A model generated the notes under the pieces. It was not told where the DNA came from. It made no database searches and was given only the letters and a program-made list of their open reading frames with translations. From CAVROP01 sp050008495 (GTDB lineage Bacteria; Acidobacteriota; Terriglobia; UBA7540), in the NCBI GenBank assembly GCA_050008495.1, contig JBEKMN010000036.1:11455-75454 (forward strand): a stretch of 64,000 nt of DNA, read 5' to 3'. Below, piece by piece: positions 42,219-51,171 of this stretch; position 1 is the stretch's first letter; every line of letters begins with the position of its first letter. The position numbers and the translations under genes are program-made.

Positions 42219-43367
42219 TCAAATCTTAAAGAAGATCTTCCGCCGGGACAGCCAGTAGCACATGTACCACATTACGGCCAGGACCAGGATACTCTGCGGA
42301 ATGGCACCAAGATCCCCCAGAAACCTGAAGTCCTTGGTAAAGTTCTTTAGCCCGCTATTCAGCCACCCTTTTATTCCGATCTGGCCGAGAGAGTAAATGA
42401 AGATCGAATTCATTCCCAGCACGATGAACGGGAAAGCCCACCGTTGCGCTCCTTTCACCTCGATGAGCCAGTAAAAGGCCATCAGCATCAGGATCACCCA
42501 GCCGGCGCTGAAGAACGTGAAAGAGGCTGTCCACAACCGCTTGATCATGGGATTGTACGGTACCAGCGCCAGACCCAGCACCAAGCCCGAAGCCGCGCAT
42601 GCCCCCAGCACCTTTAATTTGTTGGCGTGCGATCTGCCAGTGCGCAGCAGCATCCCGATCCAGCACCCAAACAAGATGGTGACGGCGTTCCCCACGAAGT
42701 TGATCGTCGTGTAATAGCCGGAGTAGTTGTATCCGAGCACCTTCAGGTCGATCACCGCGCCGATGTTCCCGGTCTGCGACCAGGGGCCGTCCGGACCGGG
42801 GAAAATCGCAAACAGCGCCCACAAACCGGCCAGCATTGCCAACCCGGCGGCCGCCTGATAACTGAACCGCAGGCGCATGATCAGGTAACAGATCATGTAG
42901 CCGAATGCGATCTGGCTCAGCACGTTGATCAACTGCAACGACAGGCGGGATTCTCCCCAATTCGAGTAGAGATTGCTGAGCAGAATCAGCATGAACGACC
43001 GATACGCCACGTGCCGGAACAAGTCGCTCTCTGAGGCGCCTTGGGATCTCCGCCGGGCGAGCGCGAACGGCATCGCCACACCGACCATGAAAGTGAATGC
43101 CGGCTGAATGAGATCCCAGAACTTGCAGCCTTCCCAGGGGGCATGGTCAACCTGGGCCGCGAGCCAGGCCCAGCGCGGATAGTGCTGGAGCGCCCCAATG
43201 CCGAAACCCTCGGATACCAAGAGCAACATAATAAAGCCCCGGTAGGCATCCAGGCTGAGCAAACGCCCGCCCACGATCTTGTCTGGCGCCCGCTCGGGCG
43301 GCTTTGAGATGGATTGTGGCGTGGCCGCCGCGTCGCTCACTTCCGGATGTCTGGTAGTCGTGGCCAT
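42219..43367 (-). CDS. DUF5009/HGSNAT-like membrane acyltransferase
   Basis: 382 residues with about ten membrane helices. The family signature LLSLDAYRGFIMLLLVSEG follows a 40-residue cytoplasmic N-terminus, and DLIQPAFTFMVGVAMPFALARR comes next. Relatives include heparan-alpha-glucosaminide N-acetyltransferase, which acetylates sugars across a membrane; the bacterial substrate is unknown. GGGAGA lies 3-8 nt before ATG 43367; the earlier ATG at 43487 is not supported. It converges with the PQQ dehydrogenase gene with only 7 bp between stop codons. Confidence 0.87.
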   Translation of the reverse strand: MATTTRHPEVSDAAATPQSISKPPERAPDKIVGGRLLSLDAYRGFIMLLLVSEGFGIGALQHYPRWAWLAAQVDHAPWEGCKFWDLIQPAFTFMVGVAMPFALARRRSQGASESDLFRHVAYRSFMLILLSNLYSNWGESRLSLQLINVLSQIAFGYMICYLIMRLRFSYQAAAGLAMLAGLWALFAIFPGPDGPWSQTGNIGAVIDLKVLGYNYSGYYTTINFVGNAVTILFGCWIGMLLRTGRSHANKLKVLGACAASGLVLGLALVPYNPMIKRLWTASFTFFSAGWVILMLMAFYWLIEVKGAQRWAFPFIVLGMNSIFIYSLGQIGIKGWLNSGLKNFTKDFRFLGDLGAIPQSILVLAVMWYMCYWLSRRKIFFKI

Positions 43368-43525
43368 GGTTCTCCCGTACCTCGGTGAGCTGAAATAACG
43401 GTCGCCATCATACCACGCCTTGTGGACTCCGCGGACCTCAGATCCAGGCGGACGGGGACAGAGTCCTGAGCACCTCATGAAGCTCATTGGGTTGAATGGG
43501 TTTGGTGTGATCTTTAAGGGTGGAA

Positions 43526-44590
43526 TTACCGTCCGAGTTTCTGGGCGGCCAATTGGGTGCCGGCCACTCGTGCGCGGATCTTCTCGAAGGCGGTTTCACG
43601 CGCCGTAGACGTATCGTCGCTGAAGGGAGCAAACCCGCAGTCATCGGTGGTCCCAAGTTGCTCTAGAGGCACGAATTCTGCAGCCTCCAAAACCCGATCC
43701 CGCACTTCCTCTGGCAATTCGACCCGGGGACTAATGGGATCAATGACGCCGACGAAGACCTTGTGACCGGGCCGCGCATGCTCCTTAATCAGCTTCAAAA
43801 CCCGGCGGCGGTCTTTCTCGCTCGCCAACTGGATGTAAAAATTCCCTGCGTCCAACGTGAAGAGATCGGGCAATAAACCGGCATAGTCAACATCCGCGCT
43901 ATGCGTGGAATCCTGGTCGCCGCCGGGGCACGTGTGAACTCCAATGCGCTGCCTCTCCTCGGGTGAGAAGCGGCTCAGTACCCGATTGTTGAGGCTGATG
44001 AACTGCCTAAGAAGCCCTCGGGAAGGGTCGAGTTTTACGGACAAGCGACCCTCCGTGAAGTCGATCTGCACTTTGTGTGCGCCTAGCGCCAGGCACGTAC
44101 GAATATCAGCCTCGGCTTCATGGACGAGGTCGTCAAGAAACTGCTCTCTCGAATACCCTTCAATTCCTTTCTGAGGATAAAAAAGACTAACGGCTGAGGC
44201 CGATATGACCGCCTGTTTCAGCGGGGTGCGAGTGTATCGTTTCGCCGCTTCCAAGTAAGAAGCCGCCCGAGTTTTGTAGCGGAAAGGACCCGAGAGCAGT
44301 CGAGGCAGTTGGCGCGTGTGGCCGTCGGCAAAAGGGATCGAGATGCCGTCCGGGGCGAGGTTCGTGAGGCCATGAACGGGGTAAGTGGCAAAGCTGGGTT
44401 TGGTCTGCTCACCGTCAGTGATCACCGGTGAGCCGGTGTCCTCAAACCTCCGGATCGTATCACGGAGCGCTTCGGCACAGACCGCTTCAAGACCCTCTCG
44501 CGAGATGCGGCCCCCTTGGAAATCTCGGATCGCCTGGATTAACTGAGGCGGTCTGGGAATGCTACCAATAGGTTCAGTAGGGATAGGCAT
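43526..44590 (-). CDS. Cobalamin-independent methionine synthase (MetE C-terminal) family protein
   Basis: 354 residues, matching the single-domain form of the MetE C-terminal barrel. It starts PTEPIGSIPRPPQLIQAIRD, the typical N-terminus of these short proteins. Zinc ligands are visible: HTCPGGD (His and Cys) near residue 240 and DDCGFAPF (Cys) near residue 320. Short MetE-like proteins move methyl groups to thiols, but many have unknown substrates, and no folate-binding N-terminal half is present, so a role in methionine synthesis is not certain. Confidence 0.85.
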   Translation of the reverse strand: MPIPTEPIGSIPRPPQLIQAIRDFQGGRISREGLEAVCAEALRDTIRRFEDTGSPVITDGEQTKPSFATYPVHGLTNLAPDGISIPFADGHTRQLPRLLSGPFRYKTRAASYLEAAKRYTRTPLKQAVISASAVSLFYPQKGIEGYSREQFLDDLVHEAEADIRTCLALGAHKVQIDFTEGRLSVKLDPSRGLLRQFISLNNRVLSRFSPEERQRIGVHTCPGGDQDSTHSADVDYAGLLPDLFTLDAGNFYIQLASEKDRRRVLKLIKEHARPGHKVFVGVIDPISPRVELPEEVRDRVLEAAEFVPLEQLGTTDDCGFAPFSDDTSTARETAFEKIRARVAGTQLAAQKLGR

Positions 44591-44683
44591 AGGACCAGTG
44601 TATCTGACAATTTGTCCTCCGTCAAAAACACTGCCGCCTTTCCAGTCTCAACGAATTACATCCCCGTTTATTGCAACCAGGCA

Positions 44684-45835
44684 CTAGTGAAGAAACAATT
44701 CCGCGACTTTCCGGGCGAGGGCTGAGGGGTCGAGGTCGGTTCGATTGGCGAGAACGATGATCGTCAGTCCGTCGGAGGTGAAACGTTCGATGACCGTACG
44801 GAATCCGATGCTCTCCCCGGAATGCCACATGCGCGCATGGCCGCGATAAGGGTCAAGAAACCAGCCAAATCCGTACTTGACGGGCCCGCCTTCTGACGAA
44901 GAGTGGAAGTCTTGGGGCAAGGCAACTGGCGTCAGAGCCGGCCGCATCTCGGCCTCACTTAACAGAGTGTGGCGGCGAAGCGCGTCGTCCCATTTGCGCA
45001 GGTCGTCAAGGGAGCTATAGACTCCGCCGTCGCCGAGGGTCGCCGAAGTCGGACTCTGATCGGTCTCCAGCCAAGTACCCGCGTCTTGCGTGTACCCGTA
45101 GGCGCGGGCCTTCACCTGATTCTTGCCATATTCGTAGGCCAGCGTGTCGTGCATTTTCAAGGGGACGAAAATGCGCCGGCGGAGGAAATCAGCAAAGCCC
45201 AGGCCGGACGCCTTCTCGACGACTTTGGCCAGCACGCAGTAGCCGGAGTTGCTGTATTCCCAGGCCGTGCCGGGCGGGAACTTCGTGCCCGTCTGTTTCT
45301 CCATCAATTCGAGCACGCCGGCGTCGCTGATCTGCGGAATCTCCTGCCAGGATTTGCCTGCATACGTCTTGTCCATCAGATCTTCGTAGGCCACAAGCCC
45401 GGAAGTGTGATTCAGCAGGTTGCGGAGGGTGATGGCTCTCCCATAAGCAGGGAACTCCGGAAAAACATCGGCGAGCGTTTCGTCCAAGCGGAGCTTGCCG
45501 TCGTGGACGAGGAGCAGTACGGCCATGGCGGTAAACTGCTTCGTGCAGGAAGCCAGGCGGAAGTTCGAGCGCGCATTGATCGGGGCGCCTGCGCGCAGAT
45601 CGCGGCTCCCATACCCACGCTTGAACACGGTCTTGCTGTTGAGGCGGACCAGCACGGCCAAGCCCGGCTCGCGGCGCGAAACCAGCGGCGCAAAAATCGC
45701 CGCGAACTGCTGAGCGTGGGGATCTTCCGCCGCCCAGGCCGGCGGGGAAGAACCACACAAACCCCAGAATAAGGCCAAGCCGAGAAGCGCGCCGAAGAGA
45801 CGGCGAATTTCGTTGAGAAGCAGTCGAGAGGGCAC
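44684..45835 (-). CDS. Secreted serine hydrolase, beta-lactamase/esterase fold
   Basis: 383 residues with a signal peptide (about 1-35, LFGALLGLALFWGLCGSSPPAWA). PF00144 motifs: SCTK (SxxK) near residue 95, YSNSG (YxN) near residue 195, and HSGESIGF near the end in place of HxG. Likely an esterase or D-amino-acid peptidase. It starts at GTG 45835, with AGGTGA 6 nt upstream. A TATAAT box lies upstream on this strand (45856-45861). It has a single catalytic domain, unlike the larger homologue at 33469-35337. Confidence 0.88.
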   Translation of the reverse strand: MPSRLLLNEIRRLFGALLGLALFWGLCGSSPPAWAAEDPHAQQFAAIFAPLVSRREPGLAVLVRLNSKTVFKRGYGSRDLRAGAPINARSNFRLASCTKQFTAMAVLLLVHDGKLRLDETLADVFPEFPAYGRAITLRNLLNHTSGLVAYEDLMDKTYAGKSWQEIPQISDAGVLELMEKQTGTKFPPGTAWEYSNSGYCVLAKVVEKASGLGFADFLRRRIFVPLKMHDTLAYEYGKNQVKARAYGYTQDAGTWLETDQSPTSATLGDGGVYSSLDDLRKWDDALRRHTLLSEAEMRPALTPVALPQDFHSSSEGGPVKYGFGWFLDPYRGHARMWHSGESIGFRTVIERFTSDGLTIIVLANRTDLDPSALARKVAELFLH

Positions 45836-45964
45836 TCGAGATCACCTAGCTTGTCATTATAACCCGGTGCGCTTGCCTATCCTGCTGAGGTATACTGCTA
45901 ACCTTCCAAGAGTGCGGGATGGGAAGACCAGTTTGCGAATCCCGGCTATATTACAGGAGATCCT

Positions 45965-46873
45965 ATGAGCAACGCTTTTGATCGTCGTGACTTTCTAAAG
46001 ACCGCCGGCCTTGCCGCCGCGTCGCTATCCGTGGGCGCGGCCACGCTTCCGGCCCGCCCGCCCGAACTCATCAAGAATTCTGTCGGCCACCCCAGACTGC
46101 TTTCGGGTTGCTGCGCCTACTCCTACCGCAAGTACCTTCAACACGGCCCGATGACCATGGAAGACTTCATCCTCACCGCCGTCGAGCAGGAGATCGACGG
46201 GGTGGACATGACCACGTACTATTTCAAATCCACCGAGCCTTCATACCTGCTCGGACTGAGGCGTCTGGCGTTTCGGAACGGCGTGCCGTTTTCGGGCGCG
46301 GCGATCGGCACCAACATGTGCCAGCCTGATCCCACCAAGCGCGCCGCCGAACTCGAGAAAATCAAGAAGTGGGTGGAAGCGACTGAGCTGCTCGGGGCAT
46401 CCCACCTGCGGGTGTTTGGCGGCGAGATTCCCAAGGACGCAACCGACGAACAGGGCATCCAGTGGGTAGTGGAAACCATGAAGCCGGCCTGCGACTATGC
46501 GGCCGAAAAGGGAATTACGCTCGGCATCGAAAGCCACGGAGGAATCACCTCCAAGGCCGCTAACATTCTCGAGATTCTCCGCCGTGTTGATTCTCCCTAC
46601 GCCGGGTGCAATCTGGACATCAGCAACTTTCCGGAAGATCCTTACACCCAGATCGAGGCCTGCCTTCCCTACGCTACTCATACACACATCCGCGACTTCT
46701 ACGGCGAACCCAGAAAGCCCCTCGATCTCGAACAGGTATGGAAGTTGTTCGCGCAGGGCGGGTACAAAGGGTTTACATCCGCCGAATACGAAGGCGAGGA
46801 AGATCCCAAGACGGGCGTGCCGAAGCTTCTCGCCCGGATCAAGGAACTCAATAAGAAGTACTCAACGGTATAA
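45965..46873 (+). CDS. Tat-exported sugar phosphate isomerase/epimerase (TIM barrel)
   Basis: 302 residues. The N-terminus carries a twin-arginine signal, FDRRDFLKTAGLAAASLSVG. The mature part is an AP-endonuclease-2-like TIM barrel: VEQEIDGVDMTTYYF, RVFGGEIPKDATDEQG, ITLGIESHGGITSKAANI and GCNLDISNFPEDPY, which supply the metal ligands. These proteins isomerise or epimerise sugars or inosose. Export before folding control suggests cofactor or metal loading in the cytoplasm. It is followed 190 bp later by a Tat-exported oxidoreductase, with which it is often paired. Confidence 0.9.
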   Translation: MSNAFDRRDFLKTAGLAAASLSVGAATLPARPPELIKNSVGHPRLLSGCCAYSYRKYLQHGPMTMEDFILTAVEQEIDGVDMTTYYFKSTEPSYLLGLRRLAFRNGVPFSGAAIGTNMCQPDPTKRAAELEKIKKWVEATELLGASHLRVFGGEIPKDATDEQGIQWVVETMKPACDYAAEKGITLGIESHGGITSKAANILEILRRVDSPYAGCNLDISNFPEDPYTQIEACLPYATHTHIRDFYGEPRKPLDLEQVWKLFAQGGYKGFTSAEYEGEEDPKTGVPKLLARIKELNKKYSTV

Positions 46874-46896
46874 GAAGGCGCGAAAGAAACGGAACG

Positions 46897-46990
46897 TGTC
46901 ATCCTGAGCGAAGCGAAGGATCCCCGTAGTTGGTCGAAGATTGTCGAAAAAACGCTAACTGCTGAGATCCTCGCTTCGCTCAGGATGACA
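46897..46990. repeat. Family E hairpin between the Tat isomerase and oxidoreductase genes
   Basis: tgtcatcctgagcgaagcga and following bases to 46922 pair with 46966-46990 (gatcctcgcttcgctcagga...), with one unpaired A. The loop is about 43 nt. The same ends recur at 37386-37608 and, in part, at 36056-36272 and 56942-56966. Confidence 0.7.
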
Positions 46991-47062
46991 ACCTTAATTT
47001 CTCCTACCTTTGAACGCCGAGGGGGCGAATGATTATGTGCCCCACACCAACGGAGGAACATC

Positions 47063-48301
47063 ATGCTTACTCGACGCACATTCGTGAAGCAGGCAGCCGC
47101 GGGAGCGGCAGCCTACGCCGCTTACAGCCTCTCGCCCGCCGGCCGCGTGCTGGGCGCTAACGATCGGGTCCGCTTCGCCCTGATCGGGGCGGGAAGCCGC
47201 GGCAGACAGATCTTCAAGGCCGCGCTGGAATGCCCGAACGTGGAAGCCGTCGCGGTCGCTGACATTTACACGCGCCGCCTGGACGAAGCGAAACAACTTG
47301 CGCCCAACGCCGCCAAGTATCAAGATTTCCGCAAGGTTCTTGACGACAAAACGATCGACGCCGTCCTCATCGCCACCCCCCAGCACCAGCACGTGCTCAA
47401 TTTCGTTCCCGCGCTTCAGGCCGGGAAGGACGTGTACCAGGAAAAGACCATGGCCTTCAACCCCGACCACGCCCGGCGCATGCGCAAAGCGTTCGAAGGC
47501 TCGAGCCGGGTGGTGCAGATTGGAATTCAATCCACCAGCGGTCCGGCGCAACCCAAGGCGAGCGAGTACGCCACACCCGAACGCATGGGCGTCATCACCG
47601 CTCTTCACACCCACCATTACCGCAATGCGCCTTACGGCGGTTGGATGCGCAAGATTCCCCCCGACTGCGATGCCCAGCACCTCGATTGGAAGGCCTTCGA
47701 AGGCGAGGCGGATCATTATGCCTTCGATCCCGAGCGCTACATTAACTGGCGCTTCTATTGGGACTATTCGGGTGGGAACGTGTTCGAGAATATGGTCCAC
47801 CAGGTAGGCTTCTGGTACAAGGCGCTGAATCTGAAAATCCCGGCCCGCGTCATGATGACGGGTGACAACTACCTCTCGCCCAAAATGCAGGTTCCCGACA
47901 CCATGAGCGCCTGCATGCATCAGCCCGAGAAGATTTTCTTCACTTGGAATTCGATGTTCGGCAACAACTTCTATGGGGAAGGTGAAGACCTTCTGCTGGG
48001 CAACCAAGGGACACTGCTCTGCAAGGAACTGGACGGATTGCGCTACGTTCCCCAAGCCAGGCGGCATTCCGAACCGTCGGCCCAGGCTGCTCCTGCGGTT
48101 CCGGACGTCGCAGGGATCGGAGACGGGGGAATGACCAAGGCCCACATGCAGAACTTCTTCGACTGCGTGCGCAGCCGCCAGGAACCCAATTGCCCCTTCG
48201 AACTCGGGTTCCGGTCTGCCATCACCTGCCAGATGGCCAATGCTTCCTACCGCCTGGGCCGCAGCGTGCAGTGGGATGAAAGCCGGCAGGACATCGTCTG
48301 A
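47063..48301 (+). CDS. Tat-exported Gfo/Idh/MocA family oxidoreductase
   Basis: 412 residues. Twin-arginine signal LTRRTFVKQAAAGAAAYAAY, then a Rossmann fold (VRFALIGAGSRGRQIFKAAL), AVLIATPQHQHVLN, and DVYQEKTMAFNPDHAR at the place of the usual EKP motif (here EKT). The C-terminal part has GGNVFENMVHQVGFWYKAL. Exported members of this family are common in Acidobacteriota and Planctomycetes and keep a tightly bound NAD(P). The substrate is probably a sugar (inference), given the neighbouring isomerase and glycosidases. GGAGG lies 7-11 nt before the ATG. Confidence 0.9.
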   Translation: MLTRRTFVKQAAAGAAAYAAYSLSPAGRVLGANDRVRFALIGAGSRGRQIFKAALECPNVEAVAVADIYTRRLDEAKQLAPNAAKYQDFRKVLDDKTIDAVLIATPQHQHVLNFVPALQAGKDVYQEKTMAFNPDHARRMRKAFEGSSRVVQIGIQSTSGPAQPKASEYATPERMGVITALHTHHYRNAPYGGWMRKIPPDCDAQHLDWKAFEGEADHYAFDPERYINWRFYWDYSGGNVFENMVHQVGFWYKALNLKIPARVMMTGDNYLSPKMQVPDTMSACMHQPEKIFFTWNSMFGNNFYGEGEDLLLGNQGTLLCKELDGLRYVPQARRHSEPSAQAAPAVPDVAGIGDGGMTKAHMQNFFDCVRSRQEPNCPFELGFRSAITCQMANASYRLGRSVQWDESRQDIV

Positions 48302-48309
48302 CGGGGCGC

Positions 48310-49188
48310 CTATTCTTGATCGGAAGAACCAGGAGGAGGCCTCTTCGCGGGTTTCTTGCTCGGGAGCTCAAACAGCCCAAAGGGCCACAGCACCAAGTCG
48401 ATACCCTGCTGCGCCAGATCGCCGAGCGCGTATTCTCCGGGGTCGAGGGGCTGTTGGAGCTTCAGACAGTAAAGATCGGGAGCTAGCTGTGTGCGCTGCA
48501 ATTGCACCGCGGCAGAAGCCTGCGATGCTTTTCCCACGCCGGCGCGGCTTGCCTCGACCCTTTCCACAATTCGCGACTCTTTCACGACCTTCACGGGAAT
48601 CAGTTCCATCCTGGTGCCTAGCCCCTGGCTAGACTTCACATAAAACGTCGGCATCGCTTGCTGTAGCCGCACGGCAGCCTTGGGACCAGGAAGTTCAAGG
48701 ATCGCCTGGCCTTTCAGCAAGTGCCCGGGAACGGCCAGGGCAAACGCCGCCCGCCGCTTATCGGTGATCACTTCCGGAGTGGATTGAATCAGCCGGATCA
48801 CGCGAGTTCCATCGAACGCGAAGACCCCTTCTTCATTGGGCAGGTGAATGCCCGGGGCAACCTCGAATCCCGTGTCCGGAGGCTTGTAGAAGCGTTCCTT
48901 CTCAATCTCGTGGCCTTCCGCGAGTTGTTTCTTCTGGACCGATTTCTCTTCCTCCAGCGCGCGTTTCGTCGTCTCGAGGTCAACCAGAGATAGAGGAACT
49001 TCTTCCCACTCGGAGCGCTCGACGCTATAGTAGCGAACTCTCTCCCCGTTCACCTCGTAGCTGGAAACAAGTTGATAGGTCCCATCTTTCAGAAACAGTT
49101 TCTGGGTGGTTGCGGCCGGCAGTGATACCCACGTCAGGCACGCGAGCGCTGCCACTATCATTAATACTCCGCGCAGGAGGGGCTTCAT
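48310..49188 (-). CDS. Hypothetical secreted protein
   Basis: 292 residues with a signal peptide at 1-26 (GVLMIVAALACLTWVSLPA). The start of the mature part, KLFLKDGTYQLVSSYEVNGE, then VRYYSVERSEWEEVPLSLVD, is a short module I have seen as recurrent in acidobacterial secreted proteins. A charged helical stretch (residues about 70-95) and a beta-rich remainder follow. The C-terminus is Lys/Pro-rich. No catalytic motif is seen and I do not know the function. It converges on the oxidoreductase gene. Confidence 0.75.
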   Translation of the reverse strand: MKPLLRGVLMIVAALACLTWVSLPAATTQKLFLKDGTYQLVSSYEVNGERVRYYSVERSEWEEVPLSLVDLETTKRALEEEKSVQKKQLAEGHEIEKERFYKPPDTGFEVAPGIHLPNEEGVFAFDGTRVIRLIQSTPEVITDKRRAAFALAVPGHLLKGQAILELPGPKAAVRLQQAMPTFYVKSSQGLGTRMELIPVKVVKESRIVERVEASRAGVGKASQASAAVQLQRTQLAPDLYCLKLQQPLDPGEYALGDLAQQGIDLVLWPFGLFELPSKKPAKRPPPGSSDQE

Positions 49189-49202
49189 GGTTCAGCCTTC
49201 GT

Positions 49203-49457
49203 TCATTGTCTGCGGAGTTCATCAAGGGTGATGTAGTCCCCACGTTCGTAAGCGGCCCTGCCGCGAGCAATAGCTCGTTGCTCGGCAGGGGTAGGAGCCT
49301 CTTCTGGGAATTGCCGAATCGAAATGTAGATCCGGAGCGCCTCAAGCACGAGTTCGGAGCAAGTCCGGTGCTCTTCTCGGCTAGTTTTCTTGACCTGTTC
49401 TGCCATCGCGGCGGGGAGTGAAACGGTGATCGTTTGACAGGCTCTCATAGTAATCAA
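49203..49457 (-). CDS. Ribbon-helix-helix (CopG-like) antitoxin or regulator
   Basis: 84 residues. The N-terminal ribbon QTITVSLPAAMAEQVKKTSR and the two helices up to LVLEALRIYI form a ribbon-helix-helix DNA-binding domain. The tail ARGRAAYERGDYITLDELRR is typical of antitoxins of ParE/RelE-type systems. No toxin ORF is found downstream (the next gene on this strand is a secreted protein), so it seems solitary. A start at the second ATG, 9 nt later, is equally possible. Confidence 0.82.
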   Translation of the reverse strand: MITMRACQTITVSLPAAMAEQVKKTSREEHRTCSELVLEALRIYISIRQFPEEAPTPAEQRAIARGRAAYERGDYITLDELRRQ

Positions 49458-49539
49458 GTCTCCAAATCCTATGTTAAGAGTCTAACAGACGAATCGCAGG
49501 AGCAGCAACCTCCAGCCAAGGGCTCGTGCGCTCAGTGAA

Positions 49540-50874
49540 TTAACGCACTTCGATCTTCAATACGCTGTCGTTCGGGTCGGGCGCCATGGTAGGCACCGTA
49601 ATCAGCAAGCGATCTTTCTTTTGCTTGAAGCGGATTTTGTGGCCCGTCGCCAGCAGGGTGACGCGGGAAACCCGGCTCGTTATGGCGGGCAATTCCAACT
49701 CGGGTTTCGATGGCCAATCGAACACGTGGAGATAAATCGCCTTGCCCTTTGCCGTGGTCTTTCCAAAGGGGAGGTTTTGCCAGGGCCCGTAGGTGGTCCC
49801 GTAGATCGAGTCGCCGTTGACCTTTATCCACTCTCCCATCGCCTGGAGGCGTTCAACGAATTCAGGTTGAATTGTGCCCTCCGGCGTGGGGCCGACATCC
49901 AGCAGGAAATTGCCGCCTTTGCTCGCCACGTTAGCCAGGTCCTGAATGAGCGCTTTCACGGACTTGTAGTGCTGATCGTTTTTGTTGTATGCCCAGGTGT
50001 CGTTGATCGTCATGCAGGTTTCCCAAAGCTGAAATTCCTCCGTCCCGCTCTTGGTTGGAACCCGGTCCGGTATCTGCTGCTCGGGAGTCACGAAATCGCC
50101 ATCAACCCCGATCCGGTTGTTGATGAGCGTGGCGGGCTGTAACTCATGAATCAAGTTGATAAATCGCTGGCCTTGGTACTTGTCCTCTCGAGCCAGACCA
50201 TCGAACCAGATCAATGCCACGGGACCATACTTGGTCAGCAATTCGCGAAGTTGACCCTCCATGTAATCAAGGTAGGAAGCCCACTCCGGCCGGCTCGGGT
50301 CGCCGTGCCAACTGTCCTTGACAAGCTTGGTGGTGTCCCTGTAGCCGGGGTGGTGCATGTCCGGCGGGGAGTAGTAGAAGCCTAGGGGCATTCCCGCTTC
50401 GTGGGCGGCTTTGGCCAGCATGGCGATACCGTCTTTGCCATAGGGCGTGTTGGTAATCTTGTAATCGGTCAGCGCCGAGTCGAACATGCAAAAGCCGTCG
50501 TGATGCTTGGTGGTGATGACCATGTACCGTTGCCCGGCTTGTTTCGCTAACTCGACCCAGGCAGCGGGATCATATTGGACGGGGTTGAACCGCTTATAGA
50601 GCGACACATACTCGGGTTCGGTAATGTGCCAGGCGGCCTCAGGTTCCATGATGGGCCACGAAGCCTCCACGCTGGCTACTGAATACGGACCCCAATGGAT
50701 GAACATTCCGAATTTCGCTTCCCCATACCAGGCTGTCCTCGCCTCTTCCGATTTCTGTGCACCCTGGGGCGGGTTCACGCCCTCCGCGCCGCTTAGGGAC
50801 GACGTCGCGATCAGCAAATAACCCGCCGTGAGTGCCAAAAGAAAGACCAGCCTTCCGCGCCGACTCTTCCGCAT
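49540..50874 (-). CDS. GH29 alpha-L-fucosidase
   Basis: 444 residues with a signal peptide (MRKSRRGRLVFLLALTAGYL). The GH29 barrel is clear: YGEAKFGMFIHWGPYSVAS, KHHDGF at residues 123-128, LGFYYSPPDMHHP, and the nucleophile D225 in VALIWFDG. The end of the barrel has GGNFLLDVGPTPEG. It cleaves terminal alpha-L-fucose from glycans, probably in the periplasm. ATG 50874 has GGGAGGG 5 nt upstream. It is divergent from a GHL6-type hydrolase gene, and an Oar-like receptor gene follows that, consistent with plant or microbial glycan use. Confidence 0.94.
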   Translation of the reverse strand: MRKSRRGRLVFLLALTAGYLLIATSSLSGAEGVNPPQGAQKSEEARTAWYGEAKFGMFIHWGPYSVASVEASWPIMEPEAAWHITEPEYVSLYKRFNPVQYDPAAWVELAKQAGQRYMVITTKHHDGFCMFDSALTDYKITNTPYGKDGIAMLAKAAHEAGMPLGFYYSPPDMHHPGYRDTTKLVKDSWHGDPSRPEWASYLDYMEGQLRELLTKYGPVALIWFDGLAREDKYQGQRFINLIHELQPATLINNRIGVDGDFVTPEQQIPDRVPTKSGTEEFQLWETCMTINDTWAYNKNDQHYKSVKALIQDLANVASKGGNFLLDVGPTPEGTIQPEFVERLQAMGEWIKVNGDSIYGTTYGPWQNLPFGKTTAKGKAIYLHVFDWPSKPELELPAITSRVSRVTLLATGHKIRFKQKKDRLLITVPTMAPDPNDSVLKIEVR

Positions 50875-51171
50875 GGCTTCCCTCCCACTCGATTTTCGTG
50901 GTGCCCGATGTTTTCGATTCCTGCGATGCGCGCTTCCAAGCGCCCGCCCTGTCACGCTGATCTTCAGGTCAGCGCAGTGTGGGCCTGCCGAAGCGTCAGC
51001 ACTGAGAACTGGAGAGCATAAATGACGCAACGCCGAGTCCCACGAGGAGGGTAAACCTGCTCCCCAGTTTGCGCAAGCGAAGAATTGCCATGTGTTCTGA
51101 GTTGGCCCTTCCTGCCCTCTTGTTGTAGACTCCACAGGCTAGGACCGCGGTTCATCAGGGAGGAGACAAGG